Shown: in pieces, positions 9,638-21,200 of the stretch
How the letters are laid out: each line of letters starts with the position of its first letter
Position numbering within the stretch: the first letter of the stretch is position 1
DNA from: Ypsolopha sequella
Lineage: Eukaryota; Arthropoda; Insecta; Lepidoptera; Ypsolophidae
Length of the DNA: 64,000 nucleotides
Assembly (NCBI GenBank): GCA_934047225.1
Contig: OW203993.1
Location: 28,596,069 to 28,660,068 of the forward strand
Direction: 5' to 3'
Position numbers and translations under genes: made by a program
Notes under the pieces: generated by a model
What the model saw: only the letters and a program-made list of their open reading frames with translations
The model's database searches: none
Told to the model about the DNA's origin: nothing

Positions 9638-12600
9638 TGCTCTGTACAGAAGAGGTCGTGCGGCGCGCGCGGCGCGACCGGCGCCGAGTGCAGCTATTAG
9701 TTCAGTAAGTGATAAGGTTATGTACCTGCGTGTGCTCTGTACAGAAGAGGTCGTGCGGCGCGCGCGGCGCGACCGGCGCCGAGTGCAGCTATTAGTTCAG
9801 TAAGTGATAAGGTTATGTACCTGCGTGTGCTCTGTACAGAAGAGGTCGTGCGGCGCGCGCGGCGCGACCGGCGCCGAGTGCAGCTATTAGTTCAGTAAGT
9901 GATAAGGTTATGTACCTGCGTGTGCTCTGTACAGAAGAGGTCGTGCGGCGCGCGCGGCGCGACCGGCGCCGAGTGCAGCTATTAGTTCAGTAAGTGATAA
10001 GGTTATGTACCTGCGTGTGCTCTGTACAGAAGAGGTCGTGCGGCGCGCGCGGCGCGACCGGCGCCGAGTGCAGCTATTAGTTCAGTAAGTGATAAGGTTA
10101 TGTACCTGCGTGTGCTCTGTACAGAAGAGGTCGTGCGGCGCGCGCGGCGCGACCGGCGCCGAGTGCAGCTATTAGTTCAGTAAGTGATAAGGTTATGTAC
10201 CTGCGTGTGCTCTGTACAGAAGAGGTCGTGCGGCGCGCGCGGCGCGACCGGCGCCGAGTGCAGCTATTAGTTCAGTAAGTGATAAGGTTATGTACCTGCG
10301 TGTGCTCTGTACAGAAGAGGTCGTGCGGCGCGCGCGGCGCGACCGGCGCCGAGTGCAGCTATTAGTTCAGTAAGTGAGAAGGTTATGTACCTGCGTGTGC
10401 TCTGTACAGAAGAGGTCGTGCGGCGCGCGCGGCGCGACCGGCGCCGAGTGCAGCTATTAGTTCAGTAAGTGATAAGGTTATGTACCTGCGTGTGCTCTGT
10501 ACAGAAGAGGTCGTGCGGCGCGCGCGGCGCGACCGGCGCCGAGTGCAGCTATTAGTTCAGTAAGTGATAAGGTTATGTACCTGCGTGTGCTCTGTACAGA
10601 AGAGGTCGTGCGGCGCGCGCGGCGCGACCGGCGCCGAGTGCAGCTATTAGTTCAGTAAGTGATAAGGTTATGTACCTGCGTGTGCTCTGTACAGAAGAGG
10701 TCGTGCGGCGCGCGCGGCGCGACCGGCGCCGAGTGCAGCTATTAGTTCAGTAAGTGATAAGGTTATGTACCTGCGTGTGCTCTGTACAGAAGAGGTCGTG
10801 CGGCGCGCGCGGCGCGACCGGCGCCGAGTGCAGCTATTAGTTCAGTAAGTGATAAGGTTATGTACCTGCGTGTGCTCTGTACAGAAGAGGTCGTGCGGCG
10901 CGCGCGGCGCGACCGGCGCCGAGTGCAGCTATTAGTTCAGTAAGTGATAAGGTTATGTACCTGCGTGTGCTCTGTACAGAAGAGGTCGTGCGGCGCGCGC
11001 GGCGCGACCGGCGCCGAGTGCAGCTATTAGTTCAGTAAGTGATAAGGTTATGTACCTGCGTGTGCTCTGTACAGAAGAGGTCGTGCGGCGCGCGCGGCGC
11101 GACCGGCGCCGAGTGCAGCTATTAGTTCAGTAAGTGATAAGGTTATGTACCTGCGTGTGCTCTGTACAGAAGAGGTCGTGCGGCGCGCGCGGCGCGACCG
11201 GCGCCGAGTGCAGCTATTAGTTCAGTAAGTGATAAGGTTATGTACCTGCGTGTGCTCTGTACAGAAGAGGTCGTGCGGCGCGCGCGGCGCGACCGGCGCC
11301 GAGTGCAGCTATTAGTTCAGTAAGTGATAAGGTTATGTACCTGCGTGTGCTCTGTACAGAAGAGGTCGTGCGGCGCGCGCGGCGCGACCGGCGCCGAGTG
11401 CAGCTATTAGTTCAGTAAGTGAGAAGGTTATGTACCTGCGTGTGCTCTGTACAGAAGAGGTCGTGCGGCGCGCGCGGCGCGACCGGCGCCGAGTGCAGCT
11501 ATTAGTTCAGTAAGTGATAAGGTTATGTACCTGCGTGTGCTCTGTACAGAAGAGGTCGTGCGGCGCGCGCGGCGCGACCGGCGCCGAGTGCAGCTATTAG
11601 TTCAGTAAGTGATAAGGTTATGTACCTGCGTGTGCTCTGTACAGAAGAGGTCGTGCGGCGCGCGCGGCGCGACCGGCGCCGAGTGCAGCTATTAGTTCAG
11701 TAAGTGATAAGGTTATGTACCTGCGTGTGCTCTGTACAGAAGAGGTCGTGCGGCGCGCGCGGCGCGACCGGCGCCGAGTGCAGCTATTAGTTCAGTAAGT
11801 GATAAGGTTATGTACCTGCGTGTGCTCTGTACAGAAGAGGTCGTGCGGCGCGCGCGGCGCGACCGGCGCCGAGTGCAGCTATTAGTTCAGTAAGTGATAA
11901 GGTTATGTACCTGCGTGTGCTCTGTACAGAAGAGGTCGTGCGGCGCGCGCGGCGCGACCGGCGCCGAGTGCAGCTATTAGTTCAGTAAGTGATAAGGTTA
12001 TGTACCTGCGTGTGCTCTGTACAGAAGAGGTCGTGCGGCGCGCGCGGCGCGACCGGCGCCGAGTGCAGCTATTAGTTCAGTAAGTGATAAGGTTATGTAC
12101 CTGCGTGTGCTCTGTACAGAAGAGGTCGTGCGGCGCGCGCGGCGCGACCGGCGCCGAGTGCAGCTATTAGTTCAGTAAGTGATAAGGTTATGTACCTGCG
12201 TGTGCTCTGTACAGAAGAGGTCGTGCGGCGCGCGCGGCGCGACCGGCGCCGAGTGCAGCTATTAGTTCAGTAAGTGATAAGGTTATGTACCTGCGTGTGC
12301 TCTGTACAGAAGAGGTCGTGCGGCGCGCGCGGCGCGACCGGCGCCGAGTGCAGCTATTAGTTCAGTAAGTGATAAGGTTATGTACCTGCGTGTGCTCTGT
12401 ACAGAAGAGGTCGTGCGGCGCGCGCGGCGCGACCGGCGCCGAGTGCAGCTATTAGTTCAGTAAGTGATAAGGTTATGTACCTGCGTGTGCTCTGTACAGA
12501 AGAGGTCGTGCGGCGCGCGCGGCGCGACCGGCGCCGAGTGCAGCTATTAGTTCAGTAAGTGATAAGGTTATGTACCTGCGTGTGCTCTGTACAGAAGAGG

Positions 12601-15600
12601 TCGTGCGGCGCGCGCGGCGCGACCGGCGCCGAGTGCAGCTATTAGTTCAGTAAGTGATAAGGTTATGTACCTGCGTGTGCTCTGTACAGAAGAGGTCGTG
12701 CGGCGCGCGCGGCGCGACCGGCGCCGAGTGCAGCTATTAGTTCAGTAAGTGATAAGGTTATGTACCTGCGTGTGCTCTGTACAGAAGAGGTCGTGCGGCG
12801 CGCGCGGCGCGACCGGCGCCGAGTGCAGCTATTAGTTCAGTAAGTGATAAGGTTATGTACCTGCGTGTGCTCTGTACAGAAGAGGTCGTGCGGCGCGCGC
12901 GGCGCGACCGGCGCCGAGTGCAGCTATTAGTTCAGTAAGTGATAAGGTTATGTACCTGCGTGTGCTCTGTACAGAAGAGGTCGTGCGGCGCGCGCGGCGC
13001 GACCGGCGCCGAGTGCAGCTATTAGTTCAGTAAGTGATAAGGTTATGTACCTGCGTGTGCTCTGTACAGAAGAGGTCGTGCGGCGCGCGCGGCGCGACCG
13101 GCGCCGAGTGCAGCTATTAGTTCAGTAAGTGATAAGGTTATGTACCTGCGTGTGCTCTGTACAGAAGAGGTCGTGCGGCGCGCGCGGCGCGACCGGCGCC
13201 GAGTGCAGCTATTAGTTCAGTAAGTGATAAGGTTATGTACCTGCGTGTGCTCTGTACAGAAGAGGTCGTGCGGCGCGCGCGGCGCGACCGGCGCCGAGTG
13301 CAGCTATTAGTTCAGTAAGTGATAAGGTTATGTACCTGCGTGTGCTCTGTACAGAAGAGGTCGTGCGGCGCGCGCGGCGCGACCGGCGCCGAGTGCAGCT
13401 ATTAGTTCAGTAAGTGATAAGGTTATGTACCTGCGTGTGCTCTGTACAGAAGAGGTCGTGCGGCGCGCGCGGCGCGACCGGCGCCGAGTGCAGCTATTAG
13501 TTCAGTAAGTGATAAGGTTATGTACCTGCGTGTGCTCTGTACAGAAGAGGTCGTGCGGCGCGCGCGGCGCGACCGGCGCCGAGTGCAGCTATTAGTTCAG
13601 TAAGTGATAAGGTTATGTACCTGCGTGTGCTCTGTACAGAAGAGGTCGTGCGGCGCGCGCGGCGCGACCGGCGCCGAGTGCAGCTATTAGTTCAGTAAGT
13701 GATAAGGTTATGTACCTGCGTGTGCTCTGTACAGAAGAGGTCGTGCGGCGCGCGCGGCGCGACCGGCGCCGAGTGCAGCTATTAGTTCAGTAAGTGATAA
13801 GGTTATGTACCTGCGTGTGCTCTGTACAGAAGAGGTCGTGCGGCGCGCGCGGCGCGACCGGCGCCGAGTGCAGCTATTAGTTCAGTAAGTGATAAGGTTA
13901 TGTACCTGCGTGTGCTCTGTACAGAAGAGGTCGTGCGGCGCGCGCGGCGCGACCGGCGCCGAGTGCAGCTATTAGTTCAGTAAGTGATAAGGTTATGTAC
14001 CTGCGTGTGCTCTGTACAGAAGAGGTCGTGCGGCGCGCGCGGCGCGACCGGCGCCGAGTGCAGCTATTAGTTCAGTAAGTGATAAGGTTATGTACCTGCG
14101 TGTGCTCTGTACAGAAGAGGTCGTGCGGCGCGCGCGGCGCGACCGGCGCCGAGTGCAGCTATTAGTTCAGTAAGTGATAAGGTTATGTACCTGCGTGTGC
14201 TCTGTACAGAAGAGGTCGTGCGGCGCGCGCGGCGCGACCGGCGCCGAGTGCAGCTATTAGTTCAGTAAGTGATAAGGTTATGTACCTGCGTGTGCTCTGT
14301 ACAGAAGAGGTCGTGCGGCGCGCGCGGCGCGACCGGCGCCGAGTGCAGCTATTAGTTCAGTAAGTGATAAGGTTATGTACCTGCGTGTGCTCTGTACAGA
14401 AGAGGTCGTGCGGCGCGCGCGGCGCGACCGGCGCCGAGTGCAGCTATTAGTTCAGTAAGTGAGAAGGTTATGTACCTGCGTGTGCTCTGTACAGAAGAGG
14501 TCGTGCGGCGCGCGCGGCGCGACCGGCGCCGAGTGCAGCTATTAGTTCAGTAAGTGATAAGGTTATGTACCTGCGTGTGCTCTGTACAGAAGAGGTCGTG
14601 CGGCGCGCGCGGCGCGACCGGCGCCGAGTGCAGCTATTAGTTCAGTAAGTGATAAGGTTATGTACCTGCGTGTGCTCTGTACAGAAGAGGTCGTGCGGCG
14701 CGCGCGGCGCGACCGGCGCCGAGTGCAGCTATTAGTTCAGTAAGTGATAAGGTTATGTACCTGCGTGTGCTCTGTACAGAAGAGGTCGTGCGGCGCGCGC
14801 GGCGCGACCGGCGCCGAGTGCAGCTATTAGTTCAGTAAGTGATAAGGTTATGTACCTGCGTGTGCTCTGTACAGAAGAGGTCGTGCGGCGCGCGCGGCGC
14901 GACCGGCGCCGAGTGCAGCTATTAGTTCAGTAAGTGATAAGGTTATGTACCTGCGTGTGCTCTGTACAGAAGAGGTCGTGCGGCGCGCGCGGCGCGACCG
15001 GCGCCGAGTGCAGCTATTAGTTCAGTAAGTGATAAGGTTATGTACCTGCGTGTGCTCTGTACAGAAGAGGTCGTGCGGCGCGCGCGGCGCGACCGGCGCC
15101 GAGTGCAGCTATTAGTTCAGTAAGTGATAAGGTTATGTACCTGCGTGTGCTCTGTACACAAGAGGTCGTGCGGCGCGCGCGGCGCGACCGGCGCCGAGTG
15201 CAGCTATTAGTTCAGTAAGTGATAAGGTTATGTACCTGCGTGTGCTCTGTACACAAGAGGTCGTGCGGCGCGCGCGGCGCGACCGGCGCCGAGTGCAGCT
15301 ATTAGTTCAGTAAGTGATAAGGTTATGTACCTGCGTGTGCTCTGTACACAAGAGGTCGTGCGGCGCGCGCGGCGCGACCGGCGCCGAGTGCAGCTATTAG
15401 TTCAGTAAGTGATAAGGTTATGTACCTGCGTGTGCTCTGTACACAAGAGGTCGTGCGGCGCGCGCGGCGCGACCGGCGCCGAGTGCAGCTATTAGTTCAG
15501 TAAGTGATAAGGTTATGTACCTGCGTGTGCTCTGTACACAAGAGGTCGTGCGGCGCGCGCGGCGCGACCGGCGCCGAGTGCAGCTATTAGTTCAGTAAGT

Positions 15601-17123
15601 GATAAGGTTATGTACCTGCGTGTGCTCTGTACACAAGAGGTCGTGCGGCGCGCGCGGCGCGACCGGCGCCGAGTGCAGCTATTAGTTCAGTAAGTGATAA
15701 GGTTATGTACCTGCGTGTGCTCTGTACACAAGAGGTCGTGCGGCGCGCGCGGCGCGACCGGCGCCGAGTGCAGCTATTAGTTCAGTAAGTGATAAGGTTA
15801 TGTACCTGCGTGTGCTCTGTACACAAGAGGTCGTGCGGCGCGCGCGGCGCGACCGGCGCCGAGTGCAGCTATTAGTTCAGTAAGTGATAAGGTTATGTAC
15901 CTGCGTGTGCTCTGTACACAAGAGGTCGTGCGGCGCGCGCGGCGCGACCGGCGCCGAGTGCAGCTATTAGTTCAGTAAGTGATAAGGTTATGTACCTGCG
16001 TGTGCTCTGTACACAAGAGGTCGTGCGGCGCGCGCGGCGCGACCGGCGCCGAGTGCAGCTATTAGTTCAGTAAGTGATAAGGTTATGTACCTGCGTGTGC
16101 TCTGTACACAAGAGGTCGTGCGGCGCGCGCGGCGCGACCGGCGCCGAGTGCAGCTATTAGTTCAGTAAGTGATAAGGTTATGTACCTGCGTGTGCTCTGT
16201 ACACAAGAGGTCGTGCGGCGCGCGCGGCGCGACCGGCGCCGAGTGCAGCTATTAGTTCAGTAAGTGATAAGGTTATGTACCTGCGTGTGCTCTGTACACA
16301 AGAGGTCGTGCGGCGCGCGCGGCGCGACCGGCGCCGAGTGCAGCTATTAGTTCAGTAAGTGATAAGGTTATGTACCTGCGTGTGCTCTGTACACAAGAGG
16401 TCGTGCGGCGCGCGCGGCGCGACCGGCGCCGAGTGCAGCTATTAGTTCAGTAAGTGATAAGGTTATGTACCTGCGTGTGCTCTGTACACAAGAGGTCGTG
16501 CGGCGCGCGCGGCGCGACCGGCGCCGAGTGCAGCTATTAGTTCAGTAAGTGATAAGGTTATGTACCTGCGTGTGCTCTGTACACAAGAGGTCGTGCGGCG
16601 CGCGCGGCGCGACCGGCGCCGAGTGCAGCTATTAGTTCAGTAAGTGATAAGGTTATGTACCTGCGTGTGCTCTGTACAGAAGAGGTCGTGCGGCGCGCGC
16701 GGCGCGACCGGCGCCGAGTGCAGCTATTAGTTCAGTAAGTGATAAGGTTATGTACCTGCGTGTGCTCTGTACACAAGAGGTCGTGCGGCGCGCGCGGCGC
16801 GACCGGCGCCGAGTGCAGCTATTAGTTCAGTAAGTGATAAGGTTATGTACCTGCGTGTGCTCTGTACACAAGAGGTCGTGCGGCGCGCGCGGCGCGACCG
16901 GCGCCGAGTGCAGCTATTAGTTCAGTAAGTGATAAGGTTATGTACCTGCGTGTGCTCTGTACAGAAGAGGTCGTGCGGCGCGCGCGGCGCGACCGGCGCC
17001 GAGTGCAGCTATTAGTTCAGTAAGTGATAAGGTTATGTACCTGCGTGTGCTCTGTACAGAAGAGGTCGTGCGGCGCGCGCGGCGCGACCGGCGCCGAGTG
17101 CAGCTATTAGTTCAGTAAGTGAT
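9638..17123. repeat. 95-bp satellite array, segment 2 (about 79 monomers)
   Basis: Uninterrupted 95-bp repeats in perfect length register: the marker CGGCGCGCGC falls at 9661 and then at exact multiples of 95 up to the end. Variation is nearly limited to three sites. Unit position 53 is T-to-G in single monomers (10378, 11423, 14463). Unit position 84 is G up to about 15150, then C in a block of consecutive monomers from 15159, with G returning at the monomers near 16679, 16964 and 17059. The segment ends at unit position 53 where a LINE is inserted. No ORF, promoter or gene is supported. Confidence 0.98.
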
Positions 17124-18265
17124 TTTTATTTTATTTTATTTTATTTAGGAAACAAACAGTCATTTACATATAATAAAAAATAAATAGACAATAACAAACA
17201 GACCTAAAGTTCCATAAAAGTGAAACACTTATTGAAAAATTTCGAACACAATTAAACAAGACGGAATAAACTAAAAATATGCTAAACATTAAAGAACAAG
17301 CAATATTAAGTATACATTAATTAATTACTTATATAATAATAGTAGTTGAACAATAATATATACACAAAAATTTAAAATAAAAAATGCAAAGAACACATTC
17401 AGAATAAAGCTTCTCCAACTTTATGTTTATAACCAGATAAGGATAATGCAAAGATATCTATATCGCTTAGACACGTGTTATACGTGTTAGAAGCACGTCG
17501 GAAAAAAGTATTTTTTGCATAATTTGTTGAGCAGAAATGTAAATAAAAAGTATCTTTTGAACGTGAAGAGGCACGAGGAATTTTAAATGTTACTTTTTCT
17601 AGTAATGCATCGGAATCAATTTTATTGTTAATAATTTTGAAGAGAAATAAAGAATCTAGGTACTTGCGTCTACTTTGCAAGGATGGAATACTATGGTGTT
17701 TAGACGCTCTCTCATAACCTTGAAAAAAGTTTCTTGTTCGATACTCAAGTGATTTAAGAAATTTATTTTGTATTCTTTCAAGTCTATCAATGTGGACTGC
17801 GTATTGAGGGTTCCATATGACGCAACCAAATTCCAAAATACTACGAACGTATGCAAAAAACAATGTTTTAAAAGATGCAGCACGTTTGAAGGGCTTTGAA
17901 AGTCTAAGTATTAGACCTAAGTTTTTATAGGCTCTGGCAATAATATTGTCAATATGTATATTGAAATGTAGTTTGGAGTCGAGAGTTATGCCCAGATCCC
18001 TCACCTGGTCTACACGTTTGATAACATTTCTTTCAAACTTGTATTCAAAATTAATAGGCTTATGTTTCCGAGTAAAGCTAATTGTGTAGCATTTGTCAGT
18101 ATTAAGGACAAGTTCATTTAGCTGACAATAATTGACAAATCTATCTAGGTCCGATTGTAGTTCGTCGCAATCGTTTTCGGATAGGATAACTTTGAATACT
18201 TTTGTGTCATCTGCATACAACAGATGGCATGAGTTTTCTAAACAGATGCTAATATCATTAATATA
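17124..18265 (-). mobile_element. 5-prime-truncated non-LTR retrotransposon (LINE) inside the satellite
   Basis: 1142 bp, oriented on the minus strand. The left end on the plus strand is TTTTATTTTATTTTATTTTA, so the element's 3-prime tail is a (TAAAA)n-like run. A 3-prime UTR of about 275 bp follows (17124-17398), then a reverse transcriptase C-terminal ORF (17399-18220). The satellite stops at unit position 53 on the left and resumes at position 59 on the right, so five target bases are missing and no target duplication is present. It is a single copy, so it was not carried along in satellite amplification. Confidence 0.92.
17399..18220 (-). pseudogene. Non-LTR reverse transcriptase, C-terminal part
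   Basis: A 273-codon open frame beginning MYADDTKVF, where YADD is the catalytic box of the reverse transcriptase palm. Thumb-region motifs follow: VRDLGITLDSKLHFNIHI, then RSILEFGCVIWNPQY and RLERIQNKFLKSLEY. It ends with a Cys-poor C-terminal tail. This is the 3-prime third of ORF2 of a Jockey/CR1-type LINE; the clade assignment is uncertain. The endonuclease and the N-terminal half of the polymerase are missing through 5-prime truncation, common for target-primed reverse transcription. The surviving frame has no stop, so the insertion is fairly young. The initial Met is internal to the original protein. Confidence 0.85.
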
Positions 18266-21200
18266 TATGTACCTGCGTGTGCTCTGTACAGAAGAGGTCG
18301 TGCGGCGCGCGCGGCGCGACCGGCGCCGAGTGCAGCTATTAGTTCAGTAAGTGATAAGGTTATGTACCTGCGTGTGCTCTGTACAGAAGAGGTCGTGCGG
18401 CGCGCGCGGCGCGACCGGCGCCGAGTGCAGCTATTAGTTCAGTAAGTGATAAGGTTATGTACCTGCGTGTGCTCTGTACAGAAGAGGTCGTGCGGCGCGC
18501 GCGGCGCGACCGGCGCCGAGTGCAGCTATTAGTTCAGTAAGTGATAAGGTTATGTACCTGCGTGTGCTCTGTACAGAAGAGGTCGTGCGGCGCGCGCGGC
18601 GCGACCGGCGCCGAGTGCAGCTATTAGTTCAGTAAGTGATAAGGTTATGTACCTGCGTGTGCTCTGTACAGAAGAGGTCGTGCGGCGCGCGCGGCGCGAC
18701 CGGCGCCGAGTGCAGCTATTAGTTCAGTAAGTGATAAGGTTATGTACCTGCGTGTGCTCTGTACAGAAGAGGTCGTGCGGCGCGCGCGGCGCGACCGGCG
18801 CCGAGTGCAGCTATTAGTTCAGTAAGTGATAAGGTTATGTACCTGCGTGTGCTCTGTACAGAAGAGGTCGTGCGGCGCGCGCGGCGCGACCGGCGCCGAG
18901 TGCAGCTATTAGTTCAGTAAGTGATAAGGTTATGTACCTGCGTGTGCTCTGTACAGAAGAGGTCGTGCGGCGCGCGCGGCGCGACCGGCGCCGAGTGCAG
19001 CTATTAGTTCAGTAAGTGATAAGGTTATGTACCTGCGTGTGCTCTGTACAGAAGAGGTCGTGCGGCGCGCGCGGCGCGACCGGCGCCGAGTGCAGCTATT
19101 AGTTCAGTAAGTGATAAGGTTATGTACCTGCGTGTGCTCTGTACAGAAGAGGTCGTGCGGCGCGCGCGGCGCGACCGGCGCCGAGTGCAGCTATTAGTTC
19201 AGTAAGTGATAAGGTTATGTACCTGCGTGTGCTCTGTACAGAAGAGGTCGTGCGGCGCGCGCGGCGCGACCGGCGCCGAGTGCAGCTATTAGTTCAGTAA
19301 GTGATAAGGTTATGTACCTGCGTGTGCTCTGTACAGAAGAGGTCGTGCGGCGCGCGCGGCGCGACCGGCGCCGAGTGCAGCTATTAGTTCAGTAAGTGAT
19401 AAGGTTATGTACCTGCGTGTGCTCTGTACAGAAGAGGTCGTGCGGCGCGCGCGGCGCGACCGGCGCCGAGTGCAGCTATTAGTTCAGTAAGTGATAAGGT
19501 TATGTACCTGCGTGTGCTCTGTACAGAAGAGGTCGTGCGGCGCGCGCGGCGCGACCGGCGCCGAGTGCAGCTATTAGTTCAGTAAGTGATAAGGTTATGT
19601 ACCTGCGTGTGCTCTGTACAGAAGAGGTCGTGCGGCGCGCGCGGCGCGACCGGCGCCGAGTGCAGCTATTAGTTCAGTAAGTGATAAGGTTATGTACCTG
19701 CGTGTGCTCTGTACAGAAGAGGTCGTGCGGCGCGCGCGGCGCGACCGGCGCCGAGTGCAGCTATTAGTTCAGTAAGTGATAAGGTTATGTACCTGCGTGT
19801 GCTCTGTACAGAAGAGGTCGTGCGGCGCGCGCGGCGCGACCGGCGCCGAGTGCAGCTATTAGTTCAGTAAGTGATAAGGTTATGTACCTGCGTGTGCTCT
19901 GTACAGAAGAGGTCGTGCGGCGCGCGCGGCGCGACCGGCGCCGAGTGCAGCTATTAGTTCAGTAAGTGATAAGGTTATGTACCTGCGTGTGCTCTGTACA
20001 GAAGAGGTCGTGCGGCGCGCGCGGCGCGACCGGCGCCGAGTGCAGCTATTAGTTCAGTAAGTGATAAGGTTATGTACCTGCGTGTGCTCTGTACAGAAGA
20101 GGTCGTGCGGCGCGCGCGGCGCGACCGGCGCCGAGTGCAGCTATTAGTTCAGTAAGTGATAAGGTTATGTACCTGCGTGTGCTCTGTACACAAGAGGTCG
20201 TGCGGCGCGCGCGGCGCGACCGGCGCCGAGTGCAGCTATTAGTTCAGTAAGTGATAAGGTTATGTACCTGCGTGTGCTCTGTACACAAGAGGTCGTGCGG
20301 CGCGCGCGGCGCGACCGGCGCCGAGTGCAGCTATTAGTTCAGTAAGTGATAAGGTTATGTACCTGCGTGTGCTCTGTACACAAGAGGTCGTGCGGCGCGC
20401 GCGGCGCGACCGGCGCCGAGTGCAGCTATTAGTTCAGTAAGTGATAAGGTTATGTACCTGCGTGTGCTCTGTACAGAAGAGGTCGTGCGGCGCGCGCGGC
20501 GCGACCGGCGCCGAGTGCAGCTATTAGTTCAGTAAGTGATAAGGTTATGTACCTGCGTGTGCTCTGTACACAAGAGGTCGTGCGGCGCGCGCGGCGCGAC
20601 CGGCGCCGAGTGCAGCTATTAGTTCAGTAAGTGATAAGGTTATGTACCTGCGTGTGCTCTGTACAGAAGAGGTCGTGCGGCGCGCGCGGCGCGACCGGCG
20701 CCGAGTGCAGCTATTAGTTCAGTAAGTGATAAGGTTATGTACCTGCGTGTGCTCTGTACAGAAGAGGTCGTGCGGCGCGCGCGGCGCGACCGGCGCCGAG
20801 TGCAGCTATTAGTTCAGTAAGTGATAAGGTTATGTACCTGCGTGTGCTCTGTACACAAGAGGTCGTGCGGCGCGCGCGGCGCGACCGGCGCCGAGTGCAG
20901 CTATTAGTTCAGTAAGTGATAAGGTTATGTACCTGCGTGTGCTCTGTACACAAGAGGTCGTGCGGCGCGCGCGGCGCGACCGGCGCCGAGTGCAGCTATT
21001 AGTTCAGTAAGTGATAAGGTTATGTACCTGCGTGTGCTCTGTACAGAAGAGGTCGTGCGGCGCGCGCGGCGCGACCGGCGCCGAGTGCAGCTATTAGTTC
21101 AGTAAGTGATAAGGTTATGTACCTGCGTGTGCTCTGTACACAAGAGGTCGTGCGGCGCGCGCGGCGCGACCGGCGCCGAGTGCAGCTATTAGTTCAGTAA

